A stretch of DNA of 64,000 bases from Alkalibacillus almallahensis (GCF_011761495.1 NZ_JAASRU010000002.1:211612-275611), one strand, 5' to 3'. Shown: positions 20,955-30,425, numbered from the stretch's first letter. Notes: generated by a model not told the origin, from the letters alone. Program-made: numbers and translations.

Positions 20955-21098
20955 ATGACAGTGGGTCGTGTCATGTCGACTGGTGTTCTCGGTGCTGCAG
21001 TCGTTTATGCTATGCGTAACAATCGATTTTTTCGTCGAAATAAATCGATGAAGCAGCTTCGAAAATCGGGTCGAAAGCTAATGAAACGCTTTCGTTAA
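20955..21098 (+). CDS. yrzQ: Small DUF3918-like protein (YrzQ family)
   Basis: A 47-residue ORF. The sequence starts MTVGRVMSTGVLGAAVVYAM, a small Gly/Ala-rich hydrophobic helix, and ends in a strongly basic tail (RRNKSMKQLRKSGRKLMKRF). This pattern and the recD2-alaS location match the YrzQ/DUF3918 small proteins of Bacillaceae. The start could be ATG 20955 (AAGG upstream) or GTG 20961 (GGTGATG upstream). The function is unknown; membrane or membrane-surface association is inferred. Confidence 0.7.
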   Translation: MTVGRVMSTGVLGAAVVYAMRNNRFFRRNKSMKQLRKSGRKLMKRFR

Positions 21099-21105
21099 AA
21101 AAATG

Positions 21106-21133
21106 TCTAGTCACCACCGCTGTGGTGGCTAGA
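21106..21133. terminator. Strong hairpin between yrzQ and alaS
   Basis: TCTAGTCACCAC pairs with GTGGTGGCTAGA around a four-base loop. Only the minus-strand reading is followed by a T-run, yet no minus-strand gene is seen here. It may still end yrzQ transcripts. Confidence 0.5.
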
Positions 21134-21149
21134 CTACATAAGTTATAAG

Positions 21150-21178
21150 TTGACATGAGTATTCGGTTTCACTATAAT
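21150..21178 (+). promoter_or_regulatory. Sigma-A promoter of the alaS leader
   Basis: Perfect TTGACA (21150-21155) and perfect TATAAT (21173-21178) with a 17-base spacer; the start would be near 21185, at the beginning of the T-box leader. Confidence 0.8.
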
Positions 21179-21184
21179 TACGAC

Positions 21185-21433
21185 AGGTAATCATAAATTA
21201 GACGTAAATCAATGAAGGAACGAATAGGTGACAGGCCACTTACAGAGAAGTGTTTCATAAGCTGGAAGAAACGCTAAGTGAAGGGTCACTGAAGCTATTC
21301 TGGAGAGCGGTTAACCCCCGACGTTTGCACAGCGTTATTGTGTCACTAAAGTGGATAGGCACTAAGTAGCCTATAATTAGGGTGGTACCGCGGAAAAACC
21401 GTCCCTACATGTTACATGTAGGGACGGTTTTTT
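21185..21433 (+). promoter_or_regulatory. T-box leader of alaS, alanine-type
   Basis: A T-box riboswitch of about 250 bases. It has AGAGA in stem I (21244-21248) and the specifier codon GCT (21294-21296, alanine) in TGAAGCTATTCTGGAG. The canonical T-box AGGGTGGTACCGCG is at 21379-21392, whose TGGT would pair with a tRNA ending ACCA as tRNA-Ala does. A terminator stem (AAAACCGTCCCTACATG with CATGTAGGGACGG, 21395-21431) ends in a T-run. It is a useful internal control for reading the hisS leader. Confidence 0.95.
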
Positions 21434-21476
21434 CTATCATTGATTAGACTGTACATAAACTGAAGGAGGAGTAAGC

Positions 21477-24119
21477 GTGCAACGACTACAATCACATGAA
21501 GTGAGACAAATGTTTTTAGATTTTTTCAAAGAAAAAGGTCATGGCGTTGAACCCAGTCGTTCTCTTGTTCCACAAGAAGACCCGACATTATTATGGATTA
21601 ATAGTGGAGTTGCGACATTAAAAAAATATTTTGACGGTCGGATCATTCCAGAGAATCCACGAATCGTAAATGCGCAAAAATCAATTCGTACTAATGATAT
21701 TGAAAACGTAGGATTCACTGCGCGTCACCACACATTTTTTGAAATGCTTGGCAATTTTTCAATTGGTGATTATTTTAAAGAAAAAGCTATTGAATGGGCA
21801 TGGGAGTTTTTGACGAGTGATCAATGGATTGGTTTTGATCCTGAGCGCTTATCAGTAACTGTTCATCCAGAAGACGAAGAAGCTTACGAGATTTGGAAGA
21901 CTAAAGTGGGAATCCCTGTTGAACGGATTATTCGTATTGAAGAGAATTTCTGGGATATTGGAGAAGGCCCTAGTGGACCGAATACTGAAATCTTCTATGA
22001 TCGAGGCGAAGATTATGGTCATAACCCAGAAGACCCTGAGCTTTATCCAGGTGGTGAAAACGAGCGTTATTTAGAAATTTGGAACTTAGTGTTTTCGCAG
22101 TTTAATCATAATCCAGATCATACTTATACACCGCTTCCGAAGAAAAATATTGATACTGGAATGGGATTAGAACGTATTGTATCTGTGATTCAAGATACGA
22201 GAACTAACTTTGAAACAGATCTATTTAAACCGATAATTGAGAGAACGGAAAAATTATCAGGCATGACCTATGGCACGCATAATCGCCAAGATGTAGCTTT
22301 TAAAGTTATTGCCGATCATGTTCGTACCGTTGCTTTTGCGATTGGTGATGGTGCCTTACCTTCGAATGAGGGGCGCGGCTATGTACTAAGACGTTTATTA
22401 AGACGTGCGATTCGTTTTTCTAAAGATCTAAACTTGAATGAGCCTTTTATGTATCATTTAGTTAATCAGGTGGCGGACATTATGTATGACTTCTATCCTG
22501 AAGTTTATAATAAAAAGGATTTTGTCCAAGAAGTCATGAAAAAGGAAGAAGAACGTTTCCATGAAACATTGCAAGATGGACTGGCGATCTTAGAAAAAGT
22601 GATGCAAACAGAAAAAGCGAAGCAAAGCACGATTTTCCCAGGAGAAGAAGTATTCACTTTGTATGATACGTATGGCTTCCCGAAAGAATTAACAGAAGAG
22701 TATGTTCAAGCTGAAGGTTTTACAATTGATGAAGCAGGATTCGAGAAAGAAATGACGAAACAACGTGAGCGTGCGCGCCAAGCACGTCAAAAAGTTGATT
22801 CTATGCAAGTCCAAGATGAAGTCTTACAACAAATTCATGTCCCAAGTCATTTTATTGGCTATGACAATTTGTCGACGACAACGACGTTAACAGCGATGGT
22901 AAAAGATCAAGCTGAAGCAACAGAATTACAAGCTGGTGATCTAGCGACGGTCGTTCTAACTGAAACGCCGTTTTATGCAGAAAGCGGTGGACAAATCGCA
23001 GATAAAGGCCGTATTCAATCTGAAACAGGCTCTGCAAAAGTAAAAGACGTTCAGAAAGGGCCGAACGGTCAGAATTTACATCAAATTGAAGTCGTAGAAG
23101 GTTCTTTAACCCTAGATCAAGCTGTGAAGGCAGAGGTTAATGCATATGAACGCAAACAAATTGTTAAAAACCATACGGCTACACATCTCTTGCATCAAGC
23201 TTTAAAAGATGTTTTAGGTGATCATGTGAATCAGGCAGGTTCACTTGTTGCTCCTGATCGTTTACGATTTGATTTTTCCCATTTCAATGCCTTAACAGAT
23301 GACGAGCTTCAACGGATCGAGCAAATCGTTAATGAAAAGGTGTGGGAATCAATTCAAGTTCAAATTTCACACCATACATTAGAAGAAGCGAAGTCAATGG
23401 GTGCGATGGCTCTGTTTGACGCAAAATATGGTGAAGAGGTTCGAGTAGTTTTTGTGGATGATTACAGCATCGAACTTTGCGGGGGTTGCCATGTTAATAA
23501 TACCGCTGAAATTGGATTATTCAAGATTACTCAAGAAACAGGAATTGGTGCAGGAACTCGTCGAATCGAAGCATGTACTGCTAAAGGTGCGTATGAGTAT
23601 TACGAAGAACGTGAACAATTATTAAATGACGCTGCATCAAAATTAAAGACGAAATCAGAGCAAGTTCCACAACGAATCGATGGTCTTTATCAAGAATTAA
23701 AAGATTTACAACGTGAAAATGAATCATTAACTCAGAAACTAGCTAACGTGGAGTCAGCTAATATTTTAGAGCAAATCGAATATATTGATGATGTGCCTCT
23801 ACTTGCCCAAAAAGTAGATGTTAGTGACATGAATGCGCTTCGAAATATGGTGGATGATTTGAAACAGCAGCTTAATTCTGGCATCATTTTGTTAGCAATG
23901 GAAAATGAGGGCAAAGTTCAATTAGCATCAGGCGTTTCCCAAGATTTAATTGACCGTGATTTCCATGCCGGTCACTTAATTAAAGAAGCAGCAACCCAGT
24001 GTGGTGGCGGCGGTGGAGGTCGCCCAGATATGGCACAAGCTGGCGGTAAACAGCCTGAAAAAATTGAACAAGCACTCGCTGCTGCTAAAGATTATGTCAA
24101 AACGGTTTTATCTTCATAG
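21477..24119 (+). CDS. alaS: Alanyl-tRNA synthetase
   Basis: An 880-residue class II synthetase. The catalytic core occupies the first 440 residues ([19 protein letters not shown]). The editing domain has both zinc-site parts, [11 protein letters not shown] near 565 and CGGCHVNNT near 670. The C-terminal glycine-rich DHHA1-type domain ([15 protein letters not shown] near 850) completes it. The start is GTG behind AAGGAGGAG. It is regulated by the alanine T-box upstream. ireB-ruvX-yrzB follow closely, and read-through is possible. Confidence 0.97.
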   Translation: MQRLQSHEVRQMFLDFFKEKGHGVEPSRSLVPQEDPTLLWINSGVATLKKYFDGRIIPENPRIVNAQKSIRTNDIENVGFTARHHTFFEMLGNFSIGDYFKEKAIEWAWEFLTSDQWIGFDPERLSVTVHPEDEEAYEIWKTKVGIPVERIIRIEENFWDIGEGPSGPNTEIFYDRGEDYGHNPEDPELYPGGENERYLEIWNLVFSQFNHNPDHTYTPLPKKNIDTGMGLERIVSVIQDTRTNFETDLFKPIIERTEKLSGMTYGTHNRQDVAFKVIADHVRTVAFAIGDGALPSNEGRGYVLRRLLRRAIRFSKDLNLNEPFMYHLVNQVADIMYDFYPEVYNKKDFVQEVMKKEEERFHETLQDGLAILEKVMQTEKAKQSTIFPGEEVFTLYDTYGFPKELTEEYVQAEGFTIDEAGFEKEMTKQRERARQARQKVDSMQVQDEVLQQIHVPSHFIGYDNLSTTTTLTAMVKDQAEATELQAGDLATVVLTETPFYAESGGQIADKGRIQSETGSAKVKDVQKGPNGQNLHQIEVVEGSLTLDQAVKAEVNAYERKQIVKNHTATHLLHQALKDVLGDHVNQAGSLVAPDRLRFDFSHFNALTDDELQRIEQIVNEKVWESIQVQISHHTLEEAKSMGAMALFDAKYGEEVRVVFVDDYSIELCGGCHVNNTAEIGLFKITQETGIGAGTRRIEACTAKGAYEYYEEREQLLNDAASKLKTKSEQVPQRIDGLYQELKDLQRENESLTQKLANVESANILEQIEYIDDVPLLAQKVDVSDMNALRNMVDDLKQQLNSGIILLAMENEGKVQLASGVSQDLIDRDFHAGHLIKEAATQCGGGGGGRPDMAQAGGKQPEKIEQALAAAKDYVKTVLSS

Positions 24120-24165
24120 CATTTCGGTATATAATGAAGATAAAGTCATACGAGGGGGATTGTAC

Positions 24166-24429
24166 ATGTCAAACGATCATACTATGAAGTACCAGTTTTC
24201 TGATGACTCTCAAGCTAATCAGGTGAATGAAACACTGCACCAAGTTTATGAGTCATTAGAGGAGAAAGGTTATAATCCGATCAATCAGATTGTAGGCTAC
24301 TTATTATCAGGTGATCCGGCTTATATCCCTCGTCATAATGACGCACGTAATTTAATGTCTCAATTAGAACGTGATGAGATCATTGAAGAAGTGGTCAAGA
24401 ATTACTTGAAAACAACGAAAGACTCTTGA
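24166..24429 (+). CDS. ireB: IreB family regulatory phosphoprotein (UPF0297)
   Basis: An 87-residue protein of the UPF0297/YrzL family. In Enterococcus the family is a substrate of the PASTA kinase IreK and affects cephalosporin resistance. The conserved segment [25 protein letters not shown] is intact. The start MSNDHTMKY has GAGGGGGA upstream; a longer in-frame extension lies in alaS and is rejected. The N-terminal threonine (T6) is in the region where family phosphorylation sites occur. It is followed nine bases later by ruvX, the conserved Firmicutes pair. Confidence 0.9.
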   Translation: MSNDHTMKYQFSDDSQANQVNETLHQVYESLEEKGYNPINQIVGYLLSGDPAYIPRHNDARNLMSQLERDEIIEEVVKNYLKTTKDS

Positions 24430-24438
24430 GGACATGTT

Positions 24439-24855
24439 ATGAAAATTTTAGGTTTGGATGTCGGTGAGAAAACAATCGGTATTGCTGTTTCTGATGCTTT
24501 ACATTTAACAGCCCAGGGTATTAAAACATTACACTGGACAGAAACGGATTATTCATCTGTTAAGGATCAAATGTCGCAAATTATTCAGGAACACGAGATT
24601 AGCAGAATCGTTGTTGGATTACCGAAAAATATGAACGGATCAATTGGTGAACGTGGTGAAGCGAGTGAAGAATTTGCTTCATATTTAGAAGATACCTTTG
24701 ATTTACCAGTTGTTTTATGGGATGAGCGGTTAACCACAATGGCTGCTGAACGAGTGCTTTTGGACGCTGATATGAGCCGACAAAAACGTAAACAAGTAAT
24801 TGATAAAATGGCAGCTGTCATGATATTACAAAGTTATCTTGACGCTAACCGCTAA
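24439..24855 (+). CDS. ruvX: Putative pre-16S rRNA nuclease / Holliday junction resolvase RuvX (YqgF)
   Basis: A 138-residue RNase H-fold protein (YrrK in B. subtilis). The metal-binding residues are in MKILGLDVGEKTIGIAVSDA at the start (D7), in VVGLPKNMNGSIG near 56 and in LWDERLTTMAAERV near 95. Homologues have been assigned both Holliday junction cleavage and 16S rRNA 5' maturation. It lies in an ireB-ruvX-yrzB cluster with gaps under 20 bases. Confidence 0.93.
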   Translation: MKILGLDVGEKTIGIAVSDALHLTAQGIKTLHWTETDYSSVKDQMSQIIQEHEISRIVVGLPKNMNGSIGERGEASEEFASYLEDTFDLPVVLWDERLTTMAAERVLLDADMSRQKRKQVIDKMAAVMILQSYLDANR

Positions 24856-24872
24856 TAAAAGGAGTGGACACA

Positions 24873-25157
24873 ATGCAGGAAAAAGAACGTATTATCATAC
24901 CTGATGAATCAGGTGAAGAACATTTATTTGATGTGTTATTCACATTTGACGTGGATCATACTGAAAAATCGTATTTAGTCGCTGTACCTGCTGAACAAGA
25001 AGAAGAAGAGGAAGTCGAAGTATTTGCTTTTCGTTATGAAGAAGCTGAAGGTGATTCAGACGATCTAACCCTATTCCAAATTGAAACAGAAGAAGAGTGG
25101 AATATGGTCGAAGAGATGCTTGCCACCTTTACTGAATCAGATGAAGAAAGCGAATAA
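24873..25157 (+). CDS. yrzB: DUF1292 protein (YrzB)
   Basis: A 94-residue, very acidic small protein. Alternating hydrophobic residues around IIIPDESGEEHLFDVLFTF, FAFRYEE and an acidic C-terminal tail are typical of the DUF1292 family. The function is unknown; conservation with ireB and ruvX suggests coexpression. AAAGGAG is eight bases from the ATG at 24873; the upstream GTG at 24864 overlaps that site and is rejected. A terminator follows. Confidence 0.88.
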   Translation: MQEKERIIIPDESGEEHLFDVLFTFDVDHTEKSYLVAVPAEQEEEEEVEVFAFRYEEAEGDSDDLTLFQIETEEEWNMVEEMLATFTESDEESE

Positions 25158-25166
25158 TGATGACCA

Positions 25167-25197
25167 AGACCATGTGACTTCACATGGTCTGTTTTTT
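25167..25197 (+). terminator. Terminator after yrzB
   Basis: AGACCATGTGA (25167-25177) pairs with TCACATGGTCT (25180-25190), then GTTTTTTG. Confidence 0.85.
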
Positions 25198-25298
25198 GAC
25201 TTAAGATAAAATTTTCGACAAATTTAAAACAAAGATAGAAAAATGACGCATTTTATTTTATACTTTATTTGGTATAAAGAAAGTTAGGGGGAAGTTAT

Positions 25299-26432
25299 TT
25301 GTCATCTTCCAAAAATCCAGAAGACATTAAAGCTGAACGAATAAAGGAAGCAAGCATGGCCAGAAGGATCATTGTAATTGCGATTTTAGCACTTATTGTT
25401 ATATTCCTAGTTGGCGGTTACTTTCTTTACAATTATATAGAAGAGGGGTTGAGCCCAGTTGACCCTGACAATGACGAACTGATCGAGGTCAGTGTGCCAC
25501 TCGGTTCAAGTGTTGAAGACATTGCTAATATATTAGAAGAAAATAATATCATAAGCAATGCAACCATCTTTGATTACTACGTCACGTTCAAAAACGAGAC
25601 AGGCTTCCAAGCTGGTGACTATCAAATGTCAAAAAGTCTTAGCATGAACGAAATAGTAGAAACATTAAAGACAGGTACGATTATGGTAGAACCACAATTT
25701 ACTGTTACCATACCTGAAGGAACAACACTTGAAGAGATAGCCGAAATCTATGGTGAAGAAACGTCAATTGATGCTGAAGAGTTTATGAATAAAATGACGG
25801 ATGAAGAGTTCATTCAAACGCTTATGGAAGAATATCCTGATTTATTATCAGATGATATTTTAAATGAAGACGTTCGTTACCCATTAGAAGGTTATCTGAA
25901 TGCTTTAACCTATTCCTTCTATGAAGAAGATCCGACAATTGATCAAGTGGTACGAATGATGTTAGATGAAACAAGAACACAAGTGTTTAATTATATTGAT
26001 CAAATTGAAAGTCGCGATCTAACAATTCATGAAGCGTTAACTATGGCTTCAATTATTGAAAATGAAGCACCTAAAGCAGATACTCGATTTATGGTATCAG
26101 GCGTCTTTTATAACCGTTTGAGACCTGAAGAAGGCAGAGAAGAAATGCCACTACAAACTGATCCAACCGTTTTATATGCAAAAGGTGAACATCAAGAGCG
26201 AGTACTTAACGAAGACTTAGAAATTGAGCACCCGTATAACACGTATCAAAACCGTGGTTTACCACCAGGGCCAATTTCTAATTATCGAGAAAATGCATTA
26301 GAAGCCGCAGTTGATCCTGAGTATCATAATTATAGGTATTTCTTACATGGCGATGATGGAGATATACATTATGCCGAAACATTAGAAGAGCATCAAGCTA
26401 ATATTGATGAACACCGTCCATCGAATGATTAG
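25299..26432 (+). CDS. mltG: Endolytic murein transglycosylase MltG
   Basis: A 377-residue membrane-anchored enzyme that cuts nascent peptidoglycan strands. There is a charged N-terminus and one transmembrane helix (about residues 23-45), then a LysM-like segment and the YceG/MltG catalytic domain. The catalytic glutamate is in ASIIENEAPKAD near 250, followed by LQTDPTVLYAKG and NTYQNRGLPPGPISN. It starts at TTG behind AGGGGGAAG. Position after yrzB matches B. subtilis yrrL. A terminator follows. Confidence 0.94.
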   Translation: MSSSKNPEDIKAERIKEASMARRIIVIAILALIVIFLVGGYFLYNYIEEGLSPVDPDNDELIEVSVPLGSSVEDIANILEENNIISNATIFDYYVTFKNETGFQAGDYQMSKSLSMNEIVETLKTGTIMVEPQFTVTIPEGTTLEEIAEIYGEETSIDAEEFMNKMTDEEFIQTLMEEYPDLLSDDILNEDVRYPLEGYLNALTYSFYEEDPTIDQVVRMMLDETRTQVFNYIDQIESRDLTIHEALTMASIIENEAPKADTRFMVSGVFYNRLRPEEGREEMPLQTDPTVLYAKGEHQERVLNEDLEIEHPYNTYQNRGLPPGPISNYRENALEAAVDPEYHNYRYFLHGDDGDIHYAETLEEHQANIDEHRPSND

Positions 26433-26440
26433 TTTGAAGA

Positions 26441-26476
26441 AGGAGTGCGATTAAACATCGCATTCCTCTCTTTTTG
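26441..26476 (+). terminator. Terminator after mltG
   Basis: AGGAGTGCGAT (26441-26451) pairs with ATCGCATTCCT (26457-26467) with one wobble, followed by CTCTTTTTG. Confidence 0.8.
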
Positions 26477-26523
26477 TCGATTTCTTTACGTAAAAGAATA
26501 TGCAATAGGTGTCTAATTATAGT

Positions 26524-26954
26524 GCTATGTTAAAATTTAGTGTCGATTTCCAATGATTTAGCAGTTAGTTGTTGGATTGTGTGAAGCGAAGGTGGCGACT
26601 CCTGGTCGACTAAGAGCGGTCACGTCCTGCGCCTGCGAGTACTCGGCGCAGAATAGTCGAAGAAGCTTAGGAAATCAGCTTTTGTGACCAACGTCGACAT
26701 TAGGCCGTCCGGGCCGTCACGGGAAAAGCACGTGTCTCGAGCCCCCCAGAGGCCCACAGGATGTGGGTCACTTCGGCGTTTGTGATTGACGTCCGGCACT
26801 TAGCCGAAGTTCATTTAGCGGCCGAGGAGGCTCGAGCCGTGCCCCTGCATAGAAAACACTGTGAAAAACGAACGTAGTGAGATTGAACAGATGTTGCACC
26901 TGTGCCCTATGGGTAAAAGCGTCCACCGGTAGCGAAACACAATATCAACAACGG
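26524..26954 (+). repeat. Palindromic intergenic repeat, copy B (composite, enlarged)
   Basis: The outer parts match copy A: left flank GCTATGTTAAAA, inverted-repeat ends (about 26568-26583 and 26941-26952), the GGTGGCGACTCCTG arm, the GAGGAGGCTCGAGCCGTGCCC arm and the AAAGCGTCCACC arm. Three extra blocks interrupt it, about 26605-26719, 26750-26818 and 26844-26915. The first begins and nearly ends with GTCGAC; the second contains ACTTCGGC with GCCGAAGT as inverted arms. No ORF is evident. It fills the mltG-yrrM gap. Confidence 0.8.
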
Positions 26955-27012
26955 ACTTTTAGGAAGCCATGTAATAAATTAGACAACATTTGAAGTACTG
27001 ACGGAGGTCATT

Positions 27013-27645
27013 ATGGGAAAAACGAAACAATATATTCAATCGTTGAATCAACACAATGACTCATTATTATTAGAGATGGAAAAGTATGCAGAAGAACATC
27101 GAGTTCCAATTATGGAGCTAGATGGAATCGCTTTTTTGAAACAACTAATACGTATTTACCAGCCTCAACAATTGTTAGAAATTGGAACAGCTATCGGGTA
27201 TTCAGCCATACAAATGGCTAATGCTAGTTCTAATGTTCATATCACAACGATTGAACGCGATTCAACACGGTATCAAGATGCGGCTCACTATGTGAAACAA
27301 GCAGGTTTAACCGAACAAATATCAATCGTTTTTGATGATGCATTGGAATGGCTTGAGCAAATTCCGTATGAACAAGAATATGATTTTATCTTTGTTGATG
27401 CAGCTAAAGGACAGTATCAAGCTTTCGTAGAAAAAATAAATTCTCATCTAAAATCAGGTGGAATCCTAGTGGTTGACAATGTTCTGTTTAAGGGGTATGT
27501 TGCTAAAGAGGTAAATGATGACTCTCGTTGGCAATCCATTGGAGAAAAAATTAATCATTTTAATCAATGGCTTGTGAATCACATTGATTATGATACTACA
27601 ATAGTGGAAACAGGTGATGGAGTAGCAATTGCCGTTAAAAAATAA
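27013..27645 (+). CDS. yrrM: SAM-dependent O-methyltransferase (YrrM/TrmR)
   Basis: A 210-residue class I methyltransferase of the O-methyltransferase family 3 (catechol/caffeoyl-CoA type). The SAM motif LLEIGTAIGYSAIQMA lies near residue 55, and the metal-site segment DFIFVDAAKGQYQAF near 127 with VVDNVLFKG near 155. B. subtilis YrrM is reported to methylate 5-hydroxyuridine in tRNA (TrmR). The peptidase-U32 genes that normally follow (yrrN, yrrO), linked to making that hydroxyuridine, are not here. GGAGGT lies upstream of the ATG. Confidence 0.88.
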   Translation: MGKTKQYIQSLNQHNDSLLLEMEKYAEEHRVPIMELDGIAFLKQLIRIYQPQQLLEIGTAIGYSAIQMANASSNVHITTIERDSTRYQDAAHYVKQAGLTEQISIVFDDALEWLEQIPYEQEYDFIFVDAAKGQYQAFVEKINSHLKSGGILVVDNVLFKGYVAKEVNDDSRWQSIGEKINHFNQWLVNHIDYDTTIVETGDGVAIAVKK

Positions 27646-27681
27646 ATTTATTGAGCTTCAGAAGAAGGGAGTTTACGGGTT

Positions 27682-28314
27682 TTGAATGACAAACCAATCA
27701 TCATAGGGGTTGCAGGGGGAACAGGATCGGGAAAAACGACTGTTACGCGTTCTATTTGTGACCAATTTGAAAATACATCTATTCTTATGCTAGAACAAGA
27801 TTCATATTATAAAGATCAATCACATATACCATTTGAAGAACGATTGAATACAAATTATGACCATCCATTAGCTTTTGATAATGATTTGTTAATTGATCAT
27901 TTGGATCGTCTCTCTAGGCGAGAAACTGTGCAAAAACCAGTGTACAATTATGAATTGCATACACGATCAGATGAATCGATTACAGTAGAACCTCAAGAAG
28001 TGATTATTTTAGAAGGAATTTTGATCTTAGAGGACGAACAATTACGTAATATGATGGATATTAAAGTGTTTGTTGATACAGATGCAGATATACGGATTAT
28101 TCGTCGTATGATGCGCGACATTAAAGAACGTGGCCGTACCCTAGAATCAGTGATGGATCAGTACATGAACGTCGTTCGACCAATGCATTTGCAATTCGTC
28201 GAACCAGCTAAGCGCTATGCTGATATTATTATTCCAGAAGGTGGCGAAAACCACGTGGCAATCGATTTATTATCAACAAAAATTAAAAGTATTATTGACA
28301 AAAAACAAATTTAA
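27682..28314 (+). CDS. udk: Uridine kinase
   Basis: A 210-residue enzyme that phosphorylates uridine and cytidine in pyrimidine salvage. Walker [17 protein letters not shown] lies at residues 9-24. The substrate-site segments [16 protein letters not shown] and [12 protein letters not shown] are all present. It starts at TTG behind AAGGGAG. It lies 37 bases from yrrM and 54 from greA, as part of the conserved yrrM-udk-greA block. Confidence 0.96.
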   Translation: MNDKPIIIGVAGGTGSGKTTVTRSICDQFENTSILMLEQDSYYKDQSHIPFEERLNTNYDHPLAFDNDLLIDHLDRLSRRETVQKPVYNYELHTRSDESITVEPQEVIILEGILILEDEQLRNMMDIKVFVDTDADIRIIRRMMRDIKERGRTLESVMDQYMNVVRPMHLQFVEPAKRYADIIIPEGGENHVAIDLLSTKIKSIIDKKQI

Positions 28315-28367
28315 CCATTATGATTATCGCTAATGCAGATATATGAATTAAGAAGGAGTGTCCAAGC

Positions 28368-28844
28368 ATGGCTGAAGAACAAAGCTATTATATGACAGAA
28401 GATGGTAAGCGCAAATTAGAAGAAGAATTAGAAGAGTTAAAGACCGTAAGACGACCAGAAGTCGTTGAACGCATAAAAATTGCCCGTGACTTTGGTGACT
28501 TATCAGAGAACTCAGAGTATGATTCAGCTAAAGATGAACAAGCATTTGTCGAGGCTCGTATCTCACAAATTGAAAACATGATTCGCTACGCAGTTATTAT
28601 TGAAAATGATGACGATAATAACGAAATTGTACAATTAGGGAAAACGGTTGTATTTGAAGAAATCCCAGATGGCGACGTTGAAGAATATCAAATTGTTGGT
28701 AGTGCAGAAGCGGATCCGTTTGAAGGGCGCATTTCAAATGACTCACCAATGGCACAGAGTTTGCTAGGTAAGAAAATTGGCGATCAAGTCATGGTCCAAA
28801 CACCAGGTGGCGAATTCGAAGTCAAAATTAAAGAAGTGAAGTAA
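28368..28844 (+). CDS. greA: Transcription elongation factor GreA
   Basis: A 158-residue factor that reactivates backtracked RNA polymerase by stimulating transcript cleavage. The N-terminal coiled coil (about 5-75) carries the acidic tip [18 protein letters not shown]. The C-terminal FKBP-like domain ends with [32 protein letters not shown] lies upstream of the ATG. A weak terminator follows. Confidence 0.97.
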   Translation: MAEEQSYYMTEDGKRKLEEELEELKTVRRPEVVERIKIARDFGDLSENSEYDSAKDEQAFVEARISQIENMIRYAVIIENDDDNNEIVQLGKTVVFEEIPDGDVEEYQIVGSAEADPFEGRISNDSPMAQSLLGKKIGDQVMVQTPGGEFEVKIKEVK

Positions 28845-28851
28845 TATATAG

Positions 28852-28880
28852 GTCCTACACGAATCGGTGTAGGACTGTTT
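28852..28880 (+). terminator. Hairpin after greA
   Basis: GTCCTACAC (28852-28860) pairs with GTGTAGGAC (28867-28875); only a short TGTTT tract follows, so termination may be partial. Confidence 0.55.
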
Positions 28881-28907
28881 AAGATAATGGGTTAGGAGGA
28901 ACTGTTA

Positions 28908-29624
28908 ATGGATCATAGTCGCTCAGAACGTTTTGAAAAAAGACGAAAAAATACAAGACTAATGAATGTATTAATTTGGACGGTCATACTACTTATTATT
29001 GTGTTGATTGGTTTCTGGTTTTTTGGTGGGGATGATTCAGAAGAACAGCAAGATAATCAAACGGCTGATCAGTCTACAGAGTCAAATGAAGACGATGAAT
29101 CTAACAATGAAAACACAGATGGTGCCAATGAGTCAGGTGAGAATAATGAGTCTGAGTCCAATAATGAAGAAGAACAAGGTGGGCAAGAAGGCGATGAGAA
29201 TTCTGATGATTCTTCAGAAGAAAACTCAGAATCAAATAACGAAGAAGAGACAGAATCTGATTCACCTGAGGAGCCAACGGATGAAACCGTCACTGAATCT
29301 GATAAAGAAAATGTAACGCGTGTTATTGAGCAGGATTGGGAACCAATTGGTACTGAACAGGAAGAGCCTCATAACTCAGAGTTTTCTGAAGGCACACAAG
29401 ACCGTGCTGAGATGGAAGATGCGATTGAGTATGCAACTGGCCTAAGTGAAGACAATATTATTTTCTGGCGATTAGAAAGTGGTGGCATGGCTAATCATGT
29501 TATTGGTACCGTAACAGATAGTAATCAAGAAGAGGTGTATCGTGTCTATCTAGATTGGATTGAGGGTGAAGGTTGGCAACCTCAAAAGATCGAAGAATTA
29601 GAAGTAAACGATGAGGCATCCTGA
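28908..29624 (+). CDS. yrrS: YrrS-like membrane protein (DUF1510)
   Basis: A 238-residue bitopic protein. It has a basic N-terminus, one transmembrane helix (about residues 22-42), then a roughly 85-residue linker made almost only of Glu, Asp, Asn, Ser and Gln. A folded C-terminal DUF1510 domain (about 135-235, with ENIIFWRLESGGMANHVIGTV) follows. The B. subtilis homologue sits with the penicillin-binding protein gene pbpI and is expressed in sporulation; pbpI is not present here. The acidic linker is longer than I would expect and looks like a spacer in the wall. The exact function is unknown. Confidence 0.82.
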   Translation: MDHSRSERFEKRRKNTRLMNVLIWTVILLIIVLIGFWFFGGDDSEEQQDNQTADQSTESNEDDESNNENTDGANESGENNESESNNEEEQGGQEGDENSDDSSEENSESNNEEETESDSPEEPTDETVTESDKENVTRVIEQDWEPIGTEQEEPHNSEFSEGTQDRAEMEDAIEYATGLSEDNIIFWRLESGGMANHVIGTVTDSNQEEVYRVYLDWIEGEGWQPQKIEELEVNDEAS

Positions 29625-29683
29625 TTATAGCGAAAACAGTGACGAAACAAATGAGGATACCGAGTAAGAATAGGAGAATAAAT

Positions 29684-30385
29684 ATGCGATATGGCTTAAT
29701 CGGTGCAATGGACGAAGAAGTGTCTTGGTTAAAATCGCAGATGACAGTTGAACGAGAAGAAACAATTGCTCATTGTCATTTTATAATTGGACATCTACAC
29801 GGTCATGAAGTAGTGCTGTTAAGATCAGGCATTGGGAAAGTGAATGCAGCTATTTCGACGACGATTTTACATGAAAGATTTCAACCTGATTATGTGATTA
29901 ATACAGGCTCAAGTGGGGGTGTTGACCAGGCTTTGCGAGTTGGCGATCTAGTTATAGGAATAGAAACTTTGCATCATGATGCTGATGCAACAGCATTCGG
30001 TTATACGTATGGTCAAATTCCACAAATGCCTGCAAGGTTTTACTCAGATGAACAGTTAGTCAAACAAGCCCAAAGTGCGAAAAGTATTCTTCCTGAAGAC
30101 ATTACAGTTGTAGAAGGATTAATTGGAACAGGTGATTCGTTTATGTCTGATTACGAACGCGTGTTACAAGTGGCTGAGCGTTTTTCGGATGTGAAAGCGC
30201 TAGAAATGGAAGCTGTTTCAATTGCACAGGTCTGTCACCAATATCAAACACCTTATTTAATTATTCGGTCATTATCAGATATTGCAGGCCAATCTTCAGA
30301 TATTTCATTTGAAGCATACTTGGATAAGGCAGCTAAACATAGCGCCTTACTTATAGCCGAAATCCTAAAACTGAATCAGAAATAA
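29684..30385 (+). CDS. mtnN: 5'-methylthioadenosine/S-adenosylhomocysteine nucleosidase
   Basis: A 233-residue enzyme that hydrolyses MTA and SAH, recycling methionine and adenine. It starts MRYGLIGAMDEEVSWL with the catalytic-site acid in MDEE (about residue 12). Nucleoside-binding segments VINTGSSGG, ALEMEAVSIAQVCHQ and IRSLSDIAG (catalytic Asp) are intact. AGGAGAATAA lies upstream of the ATG at 29684; the in-frame extension to 29639 has no ribosome site. It lies 59 bases after yrrS and is followed by a terminator. Confidence 0.95.
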   Translation: MRYGLIGAMDEEVSWLKSQMTVEREETIAHCHFIIGHLHGHEVVLLRSGIGKVNAAISTTILHERFQPDYVINTGSSGGVDQALRVGDLVIGIETLHHDADATAFGYTYGQIPQMPARFYSDEQLVKQAQSAKSILPEDITVVEGLIGTGDSFMSDYERVLQVAERFSDVKALEMEAVSIAQVCHQYQTPYLIIRSLSDIAGQSSDISFEAYLDKAAKHSALLIAEILKLNQK

Positions 30386-30390
30386 TTATG

Positions 30391-30425
30391 ACAGCTACCT
30401 ATGTTGATTAGGTAGCTGTTTTTGG
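30391..30425. terminator. Terminator between mtnN and sigK
   Basis: ACAGCTACCTA (30391-30401) pairs with TAGGTAGCTGT (30409-30419), followed by TTTTTGG. It separates convergent genes. Confidence 0.85.

Noticed and set aside
26524..26954. Copy B considered as a CRISPR array or IS element
   Set aside because: There are no regularly spaced direct repeats and no transposase ORF; the blocks match the palindromic repeat family instead.
29008..29316. ORFs in other frames over the yrrS acidic linker, including a serine-rich minus-strand frame (29069-29293)
   Set aside because: Low-complexity GAA/AAT-rich DNA keeps all frames open; only the YrrS frame has flanking conserved domains and a ribosome site.
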